Part shown: positions 39,170-52,315 of the stretch, in pieces
Layout: each line of letters begins with the position of its first letter
Position numbering within the stretch: the first letter of the stretch is position 1
Source: Lithospermum erythrorhizon
Lineage: Eukaryota; Streptophyta; Magnoliopsida; Boraginales; Boraginaceae
Length of the DNA stretch: 64,000 nucleotides
Direction of reading: 5' to 3'
Assembly: GCA_019722365.1 (NCBI GenBank)
Contig: JADFUC010000516.1
Location: 248,001-312,000, forward strand
The notes under the pieces: generated by a model
The model's database searches: none
Told to the model about the DNA's origin: nothing
What the model saw: only the letters and a program-made list of their open reading frames with translations
Position numbers and translations under genes: made by a program

Positions 39170-42100
39170 AATCTCTACCTTGACTTGAATCATTCTCAAA
39201 TACCGAGTATCCTAAAATAGATCCTCCTTGAAAAATGGAATGAAAATTCACAACATATACTCTAAGTACTGGGGACAGTGCCTAGATAGTCGAGAGACGA
39301 GCTCTACCGTGAGTGTCAAGCCTCACACGACAACCCGGGACATCTCTCGAATATTGATAAGTTTAAACAATGTTGAAACTTACTTTGTGTAACTGTCTTC
39401 GTAAACATATCAAAATTGGTCAGTTCAGAAGATCACTTTTGATACCCCGATCCTTCTTCTCACTCTCAAAAGTGATACCTCACATCAACGTGTTTGTCAT
39501 CTACGTGGACTTGATCCTCGTTAAGCATATCGCACGTAAACCTGCCACAATATACTATAGCTCCCGATCTTGATATATCCCCAAATCTCATCTGTTCAAT
39601 CCTCTTAACCAGATTTCCTCCTTAGCAGCTTTTGTCAAAGCCATATACTCTGCATCAGTAGTAGACAAGGTCACCGTGGATTGCAAAGTAGCCCTCCAAC
39701 TCATAACAGAGCCACCAACAAGGAATACATAACTGGGCCATCGATTCACAGTCTACATCTCCAACATAATTCGTGAAATCGAGTAAACTTAAATCAAACA
39801 CTCACTATCTCCACCATAATCGGTAATTCAAAATTAGATGTATTCTCGGTATAGTGAAAATCCTTTTGACAACTTGCCAATGCTCATTTCCAGGTTCTCG
39901 CATGAATCTACTAACCACACCGACAACATGTGTAAGATCTCGCTCCACTGCAGAAATGCTACGTATTGACGTATTACTCAAGACTGCAGTATCAATACTT
40001 TAGCAAGATTTACCCCAAATCTTGATAGAATCTTCAACGCAGCCTTTCCGAGACGCCAGTGCCCCTCCGACTTCATCCCCTAAAAATCCCATTCATGAAT
40101 TTTCTAGAGCACCCAAATCTTTCATTTCAAACTATGCACTGAGTAGCCCCTTCAACCTCTGAATATCAGACTTATCCACTGCAGCTAGCAACATATCATC
40201 TACTTACAACACCAAGTAGATGAAAGACCCGCCTTTGACCTTGTTGTAATAAACACAACTATCGTACGGACTTCTCAAATACCCAATCTCAATCATGTAG
40301 CTATCAAATCTCTTGTACCACTGCCTTAGAGATTTCTTTAAACCATATATCACTTCTTTCGACTTCCAGAATATAATCCTCCTTTCCGAGCTCCTGAAAC
40401 CATGCATTGGGTCATGTATATCTCTTCTAGTTTTCCACGTAGAAAGTCGTCTTCACATCTAATCGCTTCAAGTTATAAATCCTAATGTGCAACTATAGCC
40501 AGCACCCTGATGGAAGCGGTGTCCGACCACCGTGAGAATATCTCATCAGAATTAATTCTTTTTCTCGACCGAAACTCCTAGCAAAACTCGAGCTTTATAC
40601 TGATCCCTTTAGTCGGTGACAATCTTTTCCTTTCTTCTTAACAACCATTCAGTTACAACCTTTCTTCCAAAGGGTTTTCTTGCCAACTCCCAAGTATGAT
40701 TCTTTCCGGGTGACTCAAGGCCTCTCCATGGCGCTGTGCTCATCGGATGTAATCGCGATCGCAACAACTCCAGAAAGGATGCCCACGGTGGTCAACCTCT
40801 ATGCAACCCCGTAAAGCATGTCTCCACCATATCCTGCCAAGCCATACCTCGGAGGAGGTATTCCATAGTTAGCTCTTCTAGGACGATCAAGAGCTAAACT
40901 GTGATGTTCCCCTGATGATGGAACAATTGATCATTTTGCCTCTTAATGTGACTGAGGAGAGTCGTCCTCTACTGTACAACCAGACTTAGTCTCTTTCAGC
41001 TCCACCTATTTCTCAACACCACCTTCTTCAGAAGTCGTGGACTTCACAATTGGGTTAAACATTGAATTTTCATCAAATGCAACATTCCTACTCAAAATAA
41101 CCCTCATCTCATATGGTGACCAGATCCTATATCCTTTCACACCATCTCCATAGCTTACAAATATTTCCTTACTGTCTAATTTCTCATCGACACGGTAGTA
41201 AACTATACAACCAAAAGCCCCTGCTTAAGCACCAGACAAACTTTCCGCACCTCACCATAAGGAGTCTTCTGCATTTATGTCATGCTAAGGGACAACGATG
41301 ATCGGGATAACATGTCATGGCTAATCGCTCAAATTTCAAAACGCTCTCGTTGTTAACCCAAAATTCGAGAACATACACCCAGCCTCTCCGTATGTCTCGA
41401 TTCATACGCTCTACACCATTTTGCCGAGGTATATTCCTGCAGAAGGACTTGAAATTCCCCACAATCTTTCAAAACTCATCAAACTTAGACGAGCAAAATT
41501 TCAAACCATTATTTGTCCAACCTCTTGACTTTCTTCGGGCCAAATTTCTTGATTCTTACTAATGTCTTTAATCGCTAAAGTTTTGAAAGAATCACTCTTC
41601 TACTTCATAATGAGCACCCAAGTCATCCTTGAATAATTATCAATCAATGACAGAAAATATCTATGACCCCCCAAAGACTCCACACGTGAAGGACCCCAAC
41701 AATTTGAGCGGACGTAACTGCTGTGCCCTTGTCCCATGAATCGGTTTGGTGGAACTCTGGCCGCTATGTGAAGCTTCCCCAAATACATGGAAGGTCACAA
41801 AATCCAAGATCCTTTATCTTGTGCCCATAAAGAAGATCATCTTTATCCGCACTTGTATCCTCTTTTCACTATACGCCCAAGCCCCCTATGTCACAACTTT
41901 TAGTCACATTCCTTCTGATCAACTCCTGAGGAATCAACAACCGCAAAATCCAATAGCTTAGCACCTGCAGGCCACAAAGTACCTCGCTTCACACCTTTCA
42001 TAATCACATTTGAACCCTTGCAAACATGTATGACTCACCACTGCCGAAACTAAACCCTTCTTATCAATGACTCGTGAGATATCAGATTCTTAGTCATGTG

Positions 42101-43154
42101 TGGAACATGTCTAACCTCATTCAATGTGAAGAATCTACCATCATGTGTTTGAATCTTGATGGAACCTATTCCAACCACTTTGAAGTCTGAACTATTGGCC
42201 ATAGAATTATTGCCACCATCCAACTGCTCATAGGTCGAAAACCAATCCCTCCTAGGACAAATGTGATAAAATGTTTCAGAATCCATGATCCACACATCGG
42301 TGTAATGTGTGTGACCATTAACAACTAAGGCGATATCCTTCTTCAGCTCACCTTCAACTACCGCGACAAGATTTCCTCGATGCCTTGTCATGTTGCCTTT
42401 GCCTCTTCTTTGGACATTTATTCTTCCAGTGTCACTTTTCCTTACAGTAATTGCACGTATCGCTAGCTTTCGGACCCCTATTTGATTTCTTCGAGAACTT
42501 CTTCTTTCCCGGTTTACTACCCTGATTGACACGTCACATGTTCAACAACCTAATATCCAACCAGACCACTACAAGTATGTAGCAATTCTGCCGGGCGCCG
42601 ATCTAACCTTTTCTAAATACAAAGAATCTTTTCCATTAGTGAGAGATTCCCTAAAATTCTCATATGAAGGAGGTAAAGAGGCTAACAGAATCAAAGCAGC
42701 ATCCTCATCATCAATTTTAATATCATTATTGCGCAAATCCAATAATATTGTATTTAATCGATCCAAGTGGTCTTTCAAGGATGTACCTTCCTGCATACGC
42801 AAACCAAATGCATTGCCGCTCAAAATCAACTGGCCGGGTTAAGCCTAGTCATGTAAAGACTTTCTAGCTTACACCACAAACCAGCAGCAGTGTCCTGCTC
42901 AGCAACCTCCGTGATAATATTATCCTCCAAACGATGCAACATTGAGTGTACATTTCTTCCAAAGCATCCATATTTTCTGTGTTGGCTCGCTTGATTCTTC
43001 AAATTGTGCGGAGTCCAAAGACTCTCCCTGCTTGGCTAACGCCCTCGACTTTGATTTGCCACACAGACTAAACCACCTCCCAGTGAATTTGTCAACTTTC
43101 AAAACCTTACCACCCATCTTCTTCAGACCACGCATCCGAGCTCCTGATACTAGT

Positions 43155-43545
43155 TTTATAACGGATTTTATATGCATCTAGAAATTAAGTAAAAGTGTTT
43201 AAAGAAAATGACATCGAGATTTAGTGTGGTATCCCTAACAACGAGTTAGATCTAATCTATCGCGTAGCCACTAAAAAATATTTCACTATAATACGGAGGA
43301 TACAGATTACATAGCAAAGCGTTTGGCTTCAGGCTTAGAGGCGCTATCCTATTAATATGAAACCTTTAGGCAACGATTTCTGCTAATTAGGCAATTCTCT
43401 CTAGATCACAGATATCTCAATTATCGGTATGATTGGAAGAATGAAGAATGGCAACACACTTATTTATAAAGCAAGATGATGGCAAACTTCCTTCAAAAGC
43501 TTAGCAATCAACTTGTCCACTTGATAGATTCAAGGCATTCCAACA
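43155..43545 (-). repeat. 5' LTR of the 38.7-43.5 kb Copia
   Basis: It shares AATTAAGTAAAAGTGTTTAAAGAAAATG and the end GGCATTCCAACA with the left LTR. Many differences between the two LTRs indicate an old insertion. Confidence 0.8.
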
Positions 43546-43966
43546 ATAATAGATCATGTCTATCGAGCGTACTACCTAACTCACTGGCCGAACTCGGTTA
43601 ATCATAAAGCCATGCTCTACAATCAAACCTAATTGAAGCTCGATATATCCGAACCTAATCGTGTGTGTAGCTCAATATAGCTTGGCTTTGTGCAAATCTA
43701 AATGGTCCCAAATGTAGTCCCTTATACAAACCAAGACCTATTAATCGAAGTTTTTTAAAATCGTCTATATTAACTTATAAAATTCGAATGCTAATAAAAT
43801 ATTAACTCATCCATTTATAACTCGACTCCATGAACTCTTAACAAGTTTTGACTGGGTTGAAGTCGTGCACTAAAATCGAAGTAGGAGTACAAAGGCGGGA
43901 AGAAGCTTCTACATGTTTATAATCCCTTTTGGTTTTTACTACAACTAAATCCATCATTATTACCAA
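43546..43966. other. Upstream flank of XRCC4
   Basis: About 420 bp between the Copia LTR and the XRCC4 start codon must contain the XRCC4 promoter. I see no clear TATA box. The first half has CTCGATATA-type repeat phrases, so the native promoter may be only about 250 bp long. Confidence 0.45.
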
Positions 43967-46900
43967 ATGAGTACACCAAAGCATACATGTCTGAAATTAC
44001 AAGTACAAAACAGCACAACTCCTAATCGCCCCGAACCCGTATTCGTGAAGGGCACATGGTACCCGACCCGCTTCGACCTCCAGATAACCAACGCTCAAGA
44101 CTCCTGGACTTGCCATGGTACTATTACTATGTCCCAAAATCATTGTCCACTTTCCAGATTGTCCACTTTCATCATTTATATTTTCCAAATTAATTTTTAG
44201 TATACTATTTGGCGAAAAATATATCAAAATATGATATTTTTGGTCTATTTACTATCCCTAAGATTGTATCTTAAAGCTTGTCTTGTCCCAAAATGATTAT
44301 CCAGTTTCAAGATTGTCTAGTTTTAAGATTATCAGTTTCATCATTTATATTTGGAAATATTTTTTTTTGTATTTGTATTTGTTAGTATACTATTTGGTGA
44401 AAAATATATCTGAATATGATATTTTTAATCTACTTTATTACTCCCTCTATCAATGAAAGATTATACAATTTTTAAATTTGACGGTTGGATTTTAACTTTT
44501 GAATTCCAATATTTTTTGTATATGTTGGACAATATGTGGTAAAAATATATATCAAAAGATTGTATTTTGATCATAGTTTACTATTAACATGATAATTTTG
44601 ATTCATAGCATAGTCTGCGGGTTAATTAGACCTCAAAGTTTGTTAATTTTGAAAGTTGAAAAACAAACTTTTCAATATTTTAGGGATGAATGTATTTACT
44701 ATTAAAGTGATAATTTTGATTCAAATAAAAGTTATATGTGTTGATCAATACCCAAAGGTTGTTGATTGTGACTATTGGAAATCAAACTAGACAATGTATG
44801 TGGTATGGAAATAGTAGCTTTTAGCAGATTCTAAGTTTTATTTATATATCTACTAACTTGTATGGAAATAGTAGCTTTTAGCAGATTCTAAGTTTTATTT
44901 ATATATCTACTAACTTATTTAATTGTGTTGTGAAGCAACTGAAGAAGAAGTGGAAGAGAGGGCAGCTCAATGGGATCGGAAGGTTTCGGAATACGTTGAC
45001 TTGGCTGAGAAATATTTAGGGTTTCAACAGCCGGGTTCGGTTTATGGGTTTGCTGATGCTGGAAATGGTAACAGAAGGGTCAGTTATGTTACCTTCTGTT
45101 CCCTCCATCTCAATTCTTCCTCAATTTCGCAGAGTTTATTCAAACAAATAGTTAACCCAATTTTTGAAGTTCAAAAAATTTTGCATCTTATCATGATTCT
45201 ACATATTACGCACTTATTATATATCAAACTTTTAAACTTTAAAAACATATATTTGAATTAGATTAATTTAGAGTCAATTTAATATGTGTCGGATGCACCA
45301 GTTTAGAAAGTGTTAATTAGCCTACATAAGAAAGTGTTGGAAGTTTCAAAAAGGGAATTATTCAGTTTTAATGGGAATGAGCTAGTAAATTTAAAGGTGT
45401 GGACTTTCACATTTGAAATTCATGATCGAGGTTGACTAAAATATGCAAAACTATATGATTTGAATTAAGGTATTAGTTCTGTATGACCTGATTTTTGGGA
45501 TACAGTATTAAATACGGAGTATCAATTAAGGTGGTGATTAGTTATTCACAGGTGTGTTGTTTTAATTTTCATTTTCATTTCAGTAACTTGCAAGAAAGTT
45601 GCGATTTGTGTAAATCACATTGGTCATTGGATAGTTTTGGTTTGTTTTAATCGTTGTAATGATGATTTTGGCACAAGTTGGTTGTTGGTACCGATAATAA
45701 CAGAGCTGCATTGGGTTTTGGTAACAAGAGTACTTCACAAAGTTATAAGATACTCGCTGCCACAAAGAATGTAGACACATAATTCCGTTTTTAGTTAATA
45801 AAAATAGAGATGTCCAACTAACTAAGGAAATAGTAGTCTGAATAATTCTTGTTCTCCCGTGTTAAGGATTTTAGTAAGAACAGGAGATACTAGATGATCC
45901 TAATGCAGTCAGTCTATTCTAAGTTCGTCCCATGTAATGTATTAATAGTGATGATGTGAACTATGTTAAAAGTTCATACGCTTTTTCTTTTAATTGGATT
46001 CCGATATTAGAAGAAAACGAGTGTATTTTTCAATGAAGTGAAAAAAATGTCACCAGGGGGATAAGGTTTAATTTTACTTGAAGTAGCCTTCAATCTGTAT
46101 TCAGAATGAAAAAAATGTCACCAGGGGGATAAGGTTTAATTTTACTTGAAGTAGCCTTCAATCTGTATTCAGAATTTCAGATTAAGGAGAACATAGTGCT
46201 CGAGGTGTCCAAAGTGAAGAAAACTTTGCTTTGGTGGCTTTTGAAGGAGAACATAGTGCTTGAGGTGTCCAAAGTGAAGTAAACTTTGCTTTGGTGGCTT
46301 TTGCTATTGGAGTCTGGCAGGATGCATGTTTACGATATATTGGTAGAATATGACACTATTGTTGGAGCACTGTATTAAGCTGACTGTATGTATAATCATG
46401 ATGGAACTTTTTCATTATCTTTCATGTATTTCGTATTGTGGCATTGATGGTTTGACATATTGTATTGTAAATTTTCAATCTTTTCTCTTGTTTGCCCATC
46501 TTTCCTACTCCTTTTACATGAATTATATGATGTGCAATAAATGCAAACGGTCATATCTATCTTCGTCTCTAAGTTTATTTTTCAATATATTTAAATTACA
46601 GTTATCGTGGACTTTTGAGAAGGAAGGAACCAAGCTGGAGTGGCGCTGGAAGTGTCAGCCATCACCTAACAGCAAAAAAACTACAGCAGACATCTTGGAT
46701 TTTCTATTGGATGCAAACATAAGATTAAGCGTATGGTGTGCTAATGTTTTCAATTAGTTGACAAAAATATAAATAATTAAACCAGAAGCTAGGCTTGCAG
46801 TAAGCTCCTTTTTGTCATATTTAGGTTACATCTGTGTGCTAGCAGATGTAAAGGGGAATGTTTTCCCTTTCAGATCTGGAACACTTGACCCTATCCTTTC

Positions 46901-47715
46901 AGGAATGTAAGGGAGAGGGAAAGGTTGCTTTTGCGGGAGGGTGAGATGTCCTCATTTGACAAAAAAGGCTCCGTCTTTTTACTCCCCACATATATCCCCA
47001 AATTCGAATCTATTTGCTGAGGGATGGTATGAGGGTTCCCTTAAATTCTTATGCGGCTGGAGTTCTTGGATATTAGTTGGTTGTGCTCTTTTATTCAATT
47101 TTCAGATGTTGTCATTTGAACTAAAATAATGATCCACCTGTACAGGAGGAAGTTGTTAATAAGACCCAATCGTTTGACAGGCTTAAGGTGGAGGCTGAGA
47201 AATGTTTTGCCCAAAGTGAGAAGCTCAGCAAAGAAAAGGAAGAATTTGAATCTGAAATATTTGCAAAGGTATTTTTCTTAATAATGATCCAAATTGTCCG
47301 TGTTTATCTTTGTTGTAGTTTGTTTCTATTGAAGTCCAGGATTCATACCTGTATCATGTAATAACATGAACACCAAATGAACTACCTAGCAGTAGCTAGA
47401 GTCGCAACTTTGACTCCAGATATAGACCATATCAGTGTGTGCGTGGTGCTTCAATTCAAATAACTCTACTATATTAATTTCCCATCTCAGTTTGTTGCAG
47501 TCTTGAACTCAAAGAAAGCAAAACTCCGAGAGCTGCGTGACAAGCTGTCGCGCCAGGGCACTGGCAAGAAAATCGCAGAGGACGAGGAAGAGGAAGACCA
47601 ATCTTCAGACAAAACAGTAAGCTATGATGAAAGTGATGAAGAGCTCCCAAAAAAACATGCTGGCACTTCAAAGGATGTTCCAGTCAGTAAAGGTAGAGGA
47701 AGAAAGAGGAAGTAG
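43967..47715 (+). CDS. XRCC4: DNA repair protein XRCC4
   Basis: Five exons join in frame to 257 codons including stop: 43967-44117, 44936-45078, 46602-46730, 47146-47268 and 47491-47715, all GT-AG. The protein is the XRCC4 scaffold of non-homologous end joining. It binds and stabilises DNA ligase IV in the nucleus. The N-terminal head covers residues 1 to about 125 (FVKGTWYPTRFDL, ATEEEVEERA, LGFQQPGS, SWTFEKEGTKLEWRWKC). A coiled-coil stalk follows, about 125-195 (VEAEKCFAQSEKLSKEKEEF). The tail has an acidic stretch (EDEEEEDQ) and ends in GRGRKRK, a likely nuclear signal. The exon 1-2 junction was chosen because it is the only GT-AG pair keeping phase, giving WTCHATEEEV where relatives have WTCEATEEEV. 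Length is close to the Arabidopsis protein. Introns 1 and 2 hold tandem duplications but the coding frame is clean. Confidence 0.95.
44125..44440. repeat. Direct repeat pair in XRCC4 intron 1
   Basis: A unit with CCCAAAAT.ATT.TCCA.TTTC, TTAGTATACTATTTGG and GAAAAATATATC occurs at about 44132-44260 and again, diverged, at about 44285-44430. The second copy is followed by ATTACTCCCTC, a Stowaway-like terminus. It is probably MITE-derived. Confidence 0.6.
44804..44916. repeat. 57-bp tandem duplication before XRCC4 exon 2
   Basis: The unit at 44804-44860 is repeated at 44861-44916, identical except at the last base. It ends only about 20 bp before exon 2, so it duplicates the branch-point and pyrimidine region of intron 1. 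Confidence 0.92.
46039..46174. repeat. 68-bp perfect tandem duplication in XRCC4 intron 2
   Basis: The unit at 46039-46106 is repeated without change at 46107-46174. Confidence 0.95.
46184..46303. repeat. 60-bp tandem duplication in XRCC4 intron 2
   Basis: The unit at 46184-46243 is repeated at 46244-46303 with two substitutions. It begins only ten bases after the 68-bp duplication ends, so two separate tandem duplications sit side by side. Confidence 0.93.
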
Positions 47716-48146
47716 TTTGATAGGCTTTGTTATTCATTTCTGTTCATTTCCTTTAATTTTGTATTATAATTAAACACATTTATCATTTTTTTTGTCCCTA
47801 TAATTTACATCGTTTATTTTCGATTCCCAATAAGATACTATATCGGGCCATTCGTACGCAGACAAAAGTTTACATTGACACCCAAACTAACGTTTCTTTT
47901 AAATCTTAACAATTTAAAATATGATGGCAAGGGATTTGTAGCATGTTTAAAATATAACAATTTAAGCTCATGCAAGATATTTGGGACCAGACACCAGCTA
48001 GATTTTGTGGCCATGCATTCTATTGTGGAGGTCGGAATATAAATTTGTTGGCAGGTTATTTGTAGCATGTTTAAATTTATAAATAATTTGCCATGTGTTA
48101 TAATTATATTTTGATAGATCGTATGCGAAGTCACTTTATGTAGTAC

Positions 48147-48262
48147 TATAAATACCCTTTAGTTTAGTTCTGAATCGAATATCTTCAAACTTCTACAAGA
48201 CTACTATAAGATACATACCAAAGAGCATCATGTCATCGATTTTAGCTACATTACAGAAGACT
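48147..48262 (+). pseudogene. Promoter and first-exon relic of potato inhibitor I gene
   Basis: TATAAATACCC, a leader with TTTAGTTTAGTTCTGAAT and CTTCAAACTTCTACAAGACTACT, and an ATG at 48230 match the inhibitor gene at 58352-58458. The first exon reads ATGTCATCGATTT and then departs: the splice donor seen in copy 2 is deleted. The exon encoding the inhibitor body was searched for between 49215 and 49390 and at 55020-55990 and is absent. This copy cannot make the protein. Confidence 0.75.
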
Positions 48263-49424
48263 CCATTCGCTTTAAATACACGACATTTTTGTAAAAATTT
48301 ACTTTTTCACAATAGTTGATTGTTTATAATTTTAATATAATTTTTTACATTTTCAATATAGTTTTTTTTTACAATTCTAATGTAGCGAATAACCTTTTGG
48401 CTAGAACATTTTTTATTTAAACAATCATTTATTTCAACCAGTTAATAAGAACTTAAGAAATAATATATATATTGAAATTTAAACTTCTAATAAGTCATGT
48501 ATTCATAATACCTAGGTCCGTGAGCAACTCCAAAAGCTGATTCGACTAAGATTATTCTGCCTGGAATAGTTCAAGCTCGTGCACTTGCCTTTCCTCGATA
48601 GGCAAACAATAAAAACCGAACATTAGAATCCAAGGCTCAAAGGACGGGACCGAACAAATCAAATAGTTCAACCGCTACATTTCGATCTTATTTATCATTT
48701 ACATATTTATTTAAACCTACGGGCTGAAAACTTCATCAAAATACAAATTTATCATCATTCATCTTATTTTCTTCTATTTCATCTACTCTCATCCATTCAT
48801 CTACATACTGTGAAGGTGTTCAAACGCTTAATTAAACGGTTCGATTCGATTAGCAAAAGTTCGGCTCGATTCGCAGTGTTCAAACGATACTCAAACGTTA
48901 AATTTAAGATTCGAGACTAAACGTGTTCGAATCCTTAAAGTCGACACTTTCAAACGTATACTTAAACAGAGTAAAGTTCAGATAGTTTCCGATTCGCTTT
49001 TATAGCTCTACATATTCATATTTTACTAATTACAAATTAAATCATGTATTAAGTAGGAATAGAATCTCGATCTCCCGTGAAATATAATACGGAGTATATA
49101 ATCTGTATGTACACATTTGTAATTAAAACATTGTAGAGTTTTAGTAATGCAGTTATATTTGTTTCTTTTAAAGTGCAACCTAATTCATGGAAATATGTTC
49201 ATTTACAACAATTAGCATTCCATAGAGACCATATACAGGAGACAGGACATACATGTTGCAGATAACAAAAAGATACATTATTCATTTTAGAAACTGTAAA
49301 AACACCACAAGATACAACATAGTTTTGCCCGTTAAGGCCGTTATTGGTTAAATGCCAAAATGGATGTTTCACATTACCATCAGCTTGTGATAATATATTA
49401 CAATTTGGATTGAGAAACCTGAAC

Positions 49425-49760
49425 TAACTAACACATTTCAAATAGTCACCCGAGATTTAATCTTTTTAAATAAGTACCTAAGGGTGATTTTTAACACCTG
49501 AACTTTTGAAAATATCTTTTAAGACCGAACTCTACTTTAATGTAGTGTAAATTAAGGGCAAAATAAGAAAAATATATATTACACTTTATGGATCATTTTT
49601 AAATAAAACACTTAATTGGATCAATTTTTAATAATCAATTTTAATTAATTCGATTAAAAAAAATTACATCATCTCCAACCTTATCCCCACCCCACCCTCA
49701 CCAAACCAACCCCATAGTTCCTCAACAATTTTTTCTTTGCGTGTTTCGAATTTAATTGAA
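49425..49760. repeat. Dispersed AT-rich repeat, second copy
   Basis: The phrases TTTCAAATAG, AAATAAGTACCTAAG, ACACCTGAACTTTTGAAAAT and a C-rich block (CCTTATCCCCACCCCACCC) match the family at 18300-18690 in order. It lies directly left of the Copia element. Confidence 0.45.
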
Positions 49761-49940
49761 AGTTCAGAACTGTCAGCAATGCGGAAGAAGATCTCACTGA
49801 ACACACCGTTGTAATTCACCGCTTATAAAAATGCAGATAACACCCTAACACCCAATGCACGTATCGTAAAACCGTTGTCAGACACGATGCCGCTGGACAT
49901 TCGATCAACACGCTAACGCCGACAAAAATAAACAATCGCT

Positions 49941-50216
49941 TGAACACATCGTCGTGGGACACGGTTCGAGTTGCAGGTCCCGACCTATGTCCCGATCTTT
50001 CTCGACGGCGCGACACTAGAGTTCTAGAGGTTCATACTAAAGTCCCGAACTTCTCTCGATGTTCGACCAGATTTCAACCTAACGTTTGTATTGTTCGACC
50101 TATATATTCGAATCCTCTCGTATAGTTAGCCCGTAGGTTTTATTGTATAAACACTATATATTCTTTGTGATGTCAATAATATCAGTTGAGAGCTTATTAT
50201 TTTACATGGAATCAGA
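49941..50216 (+). repeat. 5' LTR of the 49.9-55.0 kb Copia
   Basis: It begins TGAACACATC and ends TTTTACA just before the primer-binding site at 50217. It matches the 3' LTR at 54747-55018. Confidence 0.85.
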
Positions 50217-51824
50217 GCCAATATGGCTAGGGCAAAATTCTCTACCCTTCCCTTGTAATTTTCGAACCCTAACCCCTCCACCATGACCGAAAAACCACCC
50301 TCCCTACTCTCCTCATTGTTACGAGTCAGCGGGTAGACTCTCACCCTGGGCCCTATTGCACTTCCACCGAAAATTGATCACAACTCTCCGTTTTATTTAA
50401 GTTCTAATGACAATCCAGTAATACATACTTTCACCGTTTGTTTTACTGGCACAACTACGATGATTGGTCCAAATCTTGGCGTTTGCGATTGATTGCTCGA
50501 ACAAAATTTGGTTTCACGGTCACCGATAACCGTCACCGGGTATTGCTGTTGATTGGCAATGTGTTCGGGCTTATGCTTTTCAATGGATTCAATACTGATT
50601 CCGCCCGGGTCGATAAACCCGCTTGACGCCAGAGCGGTACTCGTAAGCGCAATTGAAAACCGGCGACCGAATGTAAGCAATCGGCCAACATGTCCATTGG
50701 CGATCACTTAGGTAAACTTCAACCTCCGTGGACGACCGCCACCTACGATCCTATCCCGTCGGCATGGTTTTGATACGTGACTAAAGTAAAAATTCAAATG
50801 TAAGGTGATAACGATCGCTTGCGTGATTTCTGCGGGATTTATGTTGAACGCTGACATTACTGGCCTTCATTCAGCATCTCCTGCTAATTCGATCGACTTA
50901 TCATGCTATGTCAGTAAAGAGGAACACCCCTCGTAGCGACCGGGTGATTGCCTCGACTGTGATGTCGCCACGGCTATGGCAATTCACTCTTCTTCCTCAC
51001 CGGGTTGTCGGTGGTCGATACTGCTCCAAAGGTAACCTTTTCAGACCTTTTAACCATCGTTCGCCATGAAATATCATTCGGTTTATCCAAGCATGGTTTT
51101 CCGTAGCTGGGATGGGCGACGTCCAAGAGTATCCGACGGGGAGCCAAGAAAACCCTACTGAAATCAACGTCTCCGCTAGACGGGTCATCCTTGCAATATT
51201 ACAACCGCCTCTGCCGCCTGTGGAGTGAATGCGTGAGCGCACTCTCAAGCCTGCGCGGTGTGCCGCTAAATTTTACGGACTCGATTGGTTAAAATTAAAG
51301 CACGGTCGGGTAATTCGGTAGTGGTTCTAAGGATCGTCAATTAGTACGTATTTCTCTAGTGATTGATTATCGATATTGGGCTTCTAGTCATGTTACATGC
51401 GATTTAAACTTTTATGTATTATTATTGATATACCGCTTTGTCCGATTGGCCTTCCGATAGAAAAATTGGTGTAACGTGCTGGACGGTATGTTTGTCTTCG
51501 GATATGATTTTGAAAGATGTTCTCAGATAAAATTTCAATTTTCCCCGCAACTTACTTTCTGTGTCCCAACTCGTTGCTAACCGTGATTGCTTGATTCAAT
51601 TACTAAACATAGTCAGATATATAGGACCACACCTCGAGGAACCTAATCGAGTCGGTAAGCTGAACGGAATTTTATTACTTTGTAGTATTCTGGTCGTGCG
51701 ATGTCGCATGTGGACGGGAAGCGTGTCTTCGTGATTTGCGGCATCGCCAGATTGGGCATCCCTCGAAAAAGTAGTTCGCTATCTTTTATTATCTTTTATT
51801 TCCTCGATCTATGTCATTGTCGAA

Positions 51825-52315
51825 TAAGAGCCAGGATTACAGTGGTCATCAAACCTAGCGCCTAGTGGAATCTTTAGTTAGTAGCCAACATAAGGCTTCG
51901 TAGTTTCAATGAATATCAGGATTTATGGGTCCATCACACTTTGTCTTTGCGTGGTGCCCGATATTTCTTAACTATCAGGATAATTATTCTCGTGGCCGCG
52001 TGGTTATTTTTGTCAATGATAAAACTAAAGTTCTAAATCTTTTATGCATTTTGATCCATGTCATTTGTCTATCAAGGTTTCAGATTACAGGTCATCAAAC
52101 CTAGCGCCTAGTGGAATCTTTACTTAGTACAATAGCAAGTGCTTCTCGTAGTTTCAATGAATACATTGTGGATTATGGGGTCCAGATTACACTTTGTTCT
52201 TTGTGTGGTGCCCGATATTTCTAACTATCAGATAATTATTCTCGTGTCAAAGGTGGTTATTTTTGTCGAACGATAAAACCAAAGTCTCTAAATCTTTTAT
52301 GCATTTTTGGCTATC
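51825..52315 (+). repeat. Tandem duplication of about 250 bp in Copia integrase
   Basis: The segment from GATTACAG..GTCATCAAACCTAGC to CTAAATCTTTTATGCATTTT occurs at about 51834-52050 and again at about 52083-52310. The two copies differ by many small indels. Both encode the start of the integrase core (GARYF, AVW-like, NDKT) in a broken frame. Confidence 0.85.

Larger units (their letters stand above)
38705..43545 (-). mobile_element. Ty1/Copia retrotransposon with both LTRs, coding region broken
   Basis: On the minus strand, 5' to 3': LTR about 43545-43155, starting TGTTGGAATGCC; a primer-binding-like TAGTATCAGGAGC; gag at about 43177-42569 (MQEGTSLKDHLDRLN, LLASLPPSYENF); a zinc-knuckle/protease region around 42050-42500; integrase core near 41600-41720 (GGHRYFLSLIDNYSRMTWV); reverse transcriptase near 40200-40407 (VIYGLKKSLRQWYKRFD); polypurine-like GGTAGAGATT; then the 3' LTR 39169-38705. 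Stops and frameshifts break the polyprotein throughout, so it cannot be autonomous. The polypurine tract directly abuts TGTTGG, fixing that LTR end at 39169. The outer ends near 38705 and 43155 are approximate. Confidence 0.85.

Noticed and set aside
42050..42532. 160-codon minus-strand open frame as a host gene
   Set aside because: It lies in the gag-protease part of a Copia element and carries the retroviral-type protease context.
46350..46757. 135-codon plus-strand open frame as a separate gene
   Set aside because: Only its 3' third is coding; that is XRCC4 exon 3 (46602-46730), and the rest is intron read-through.
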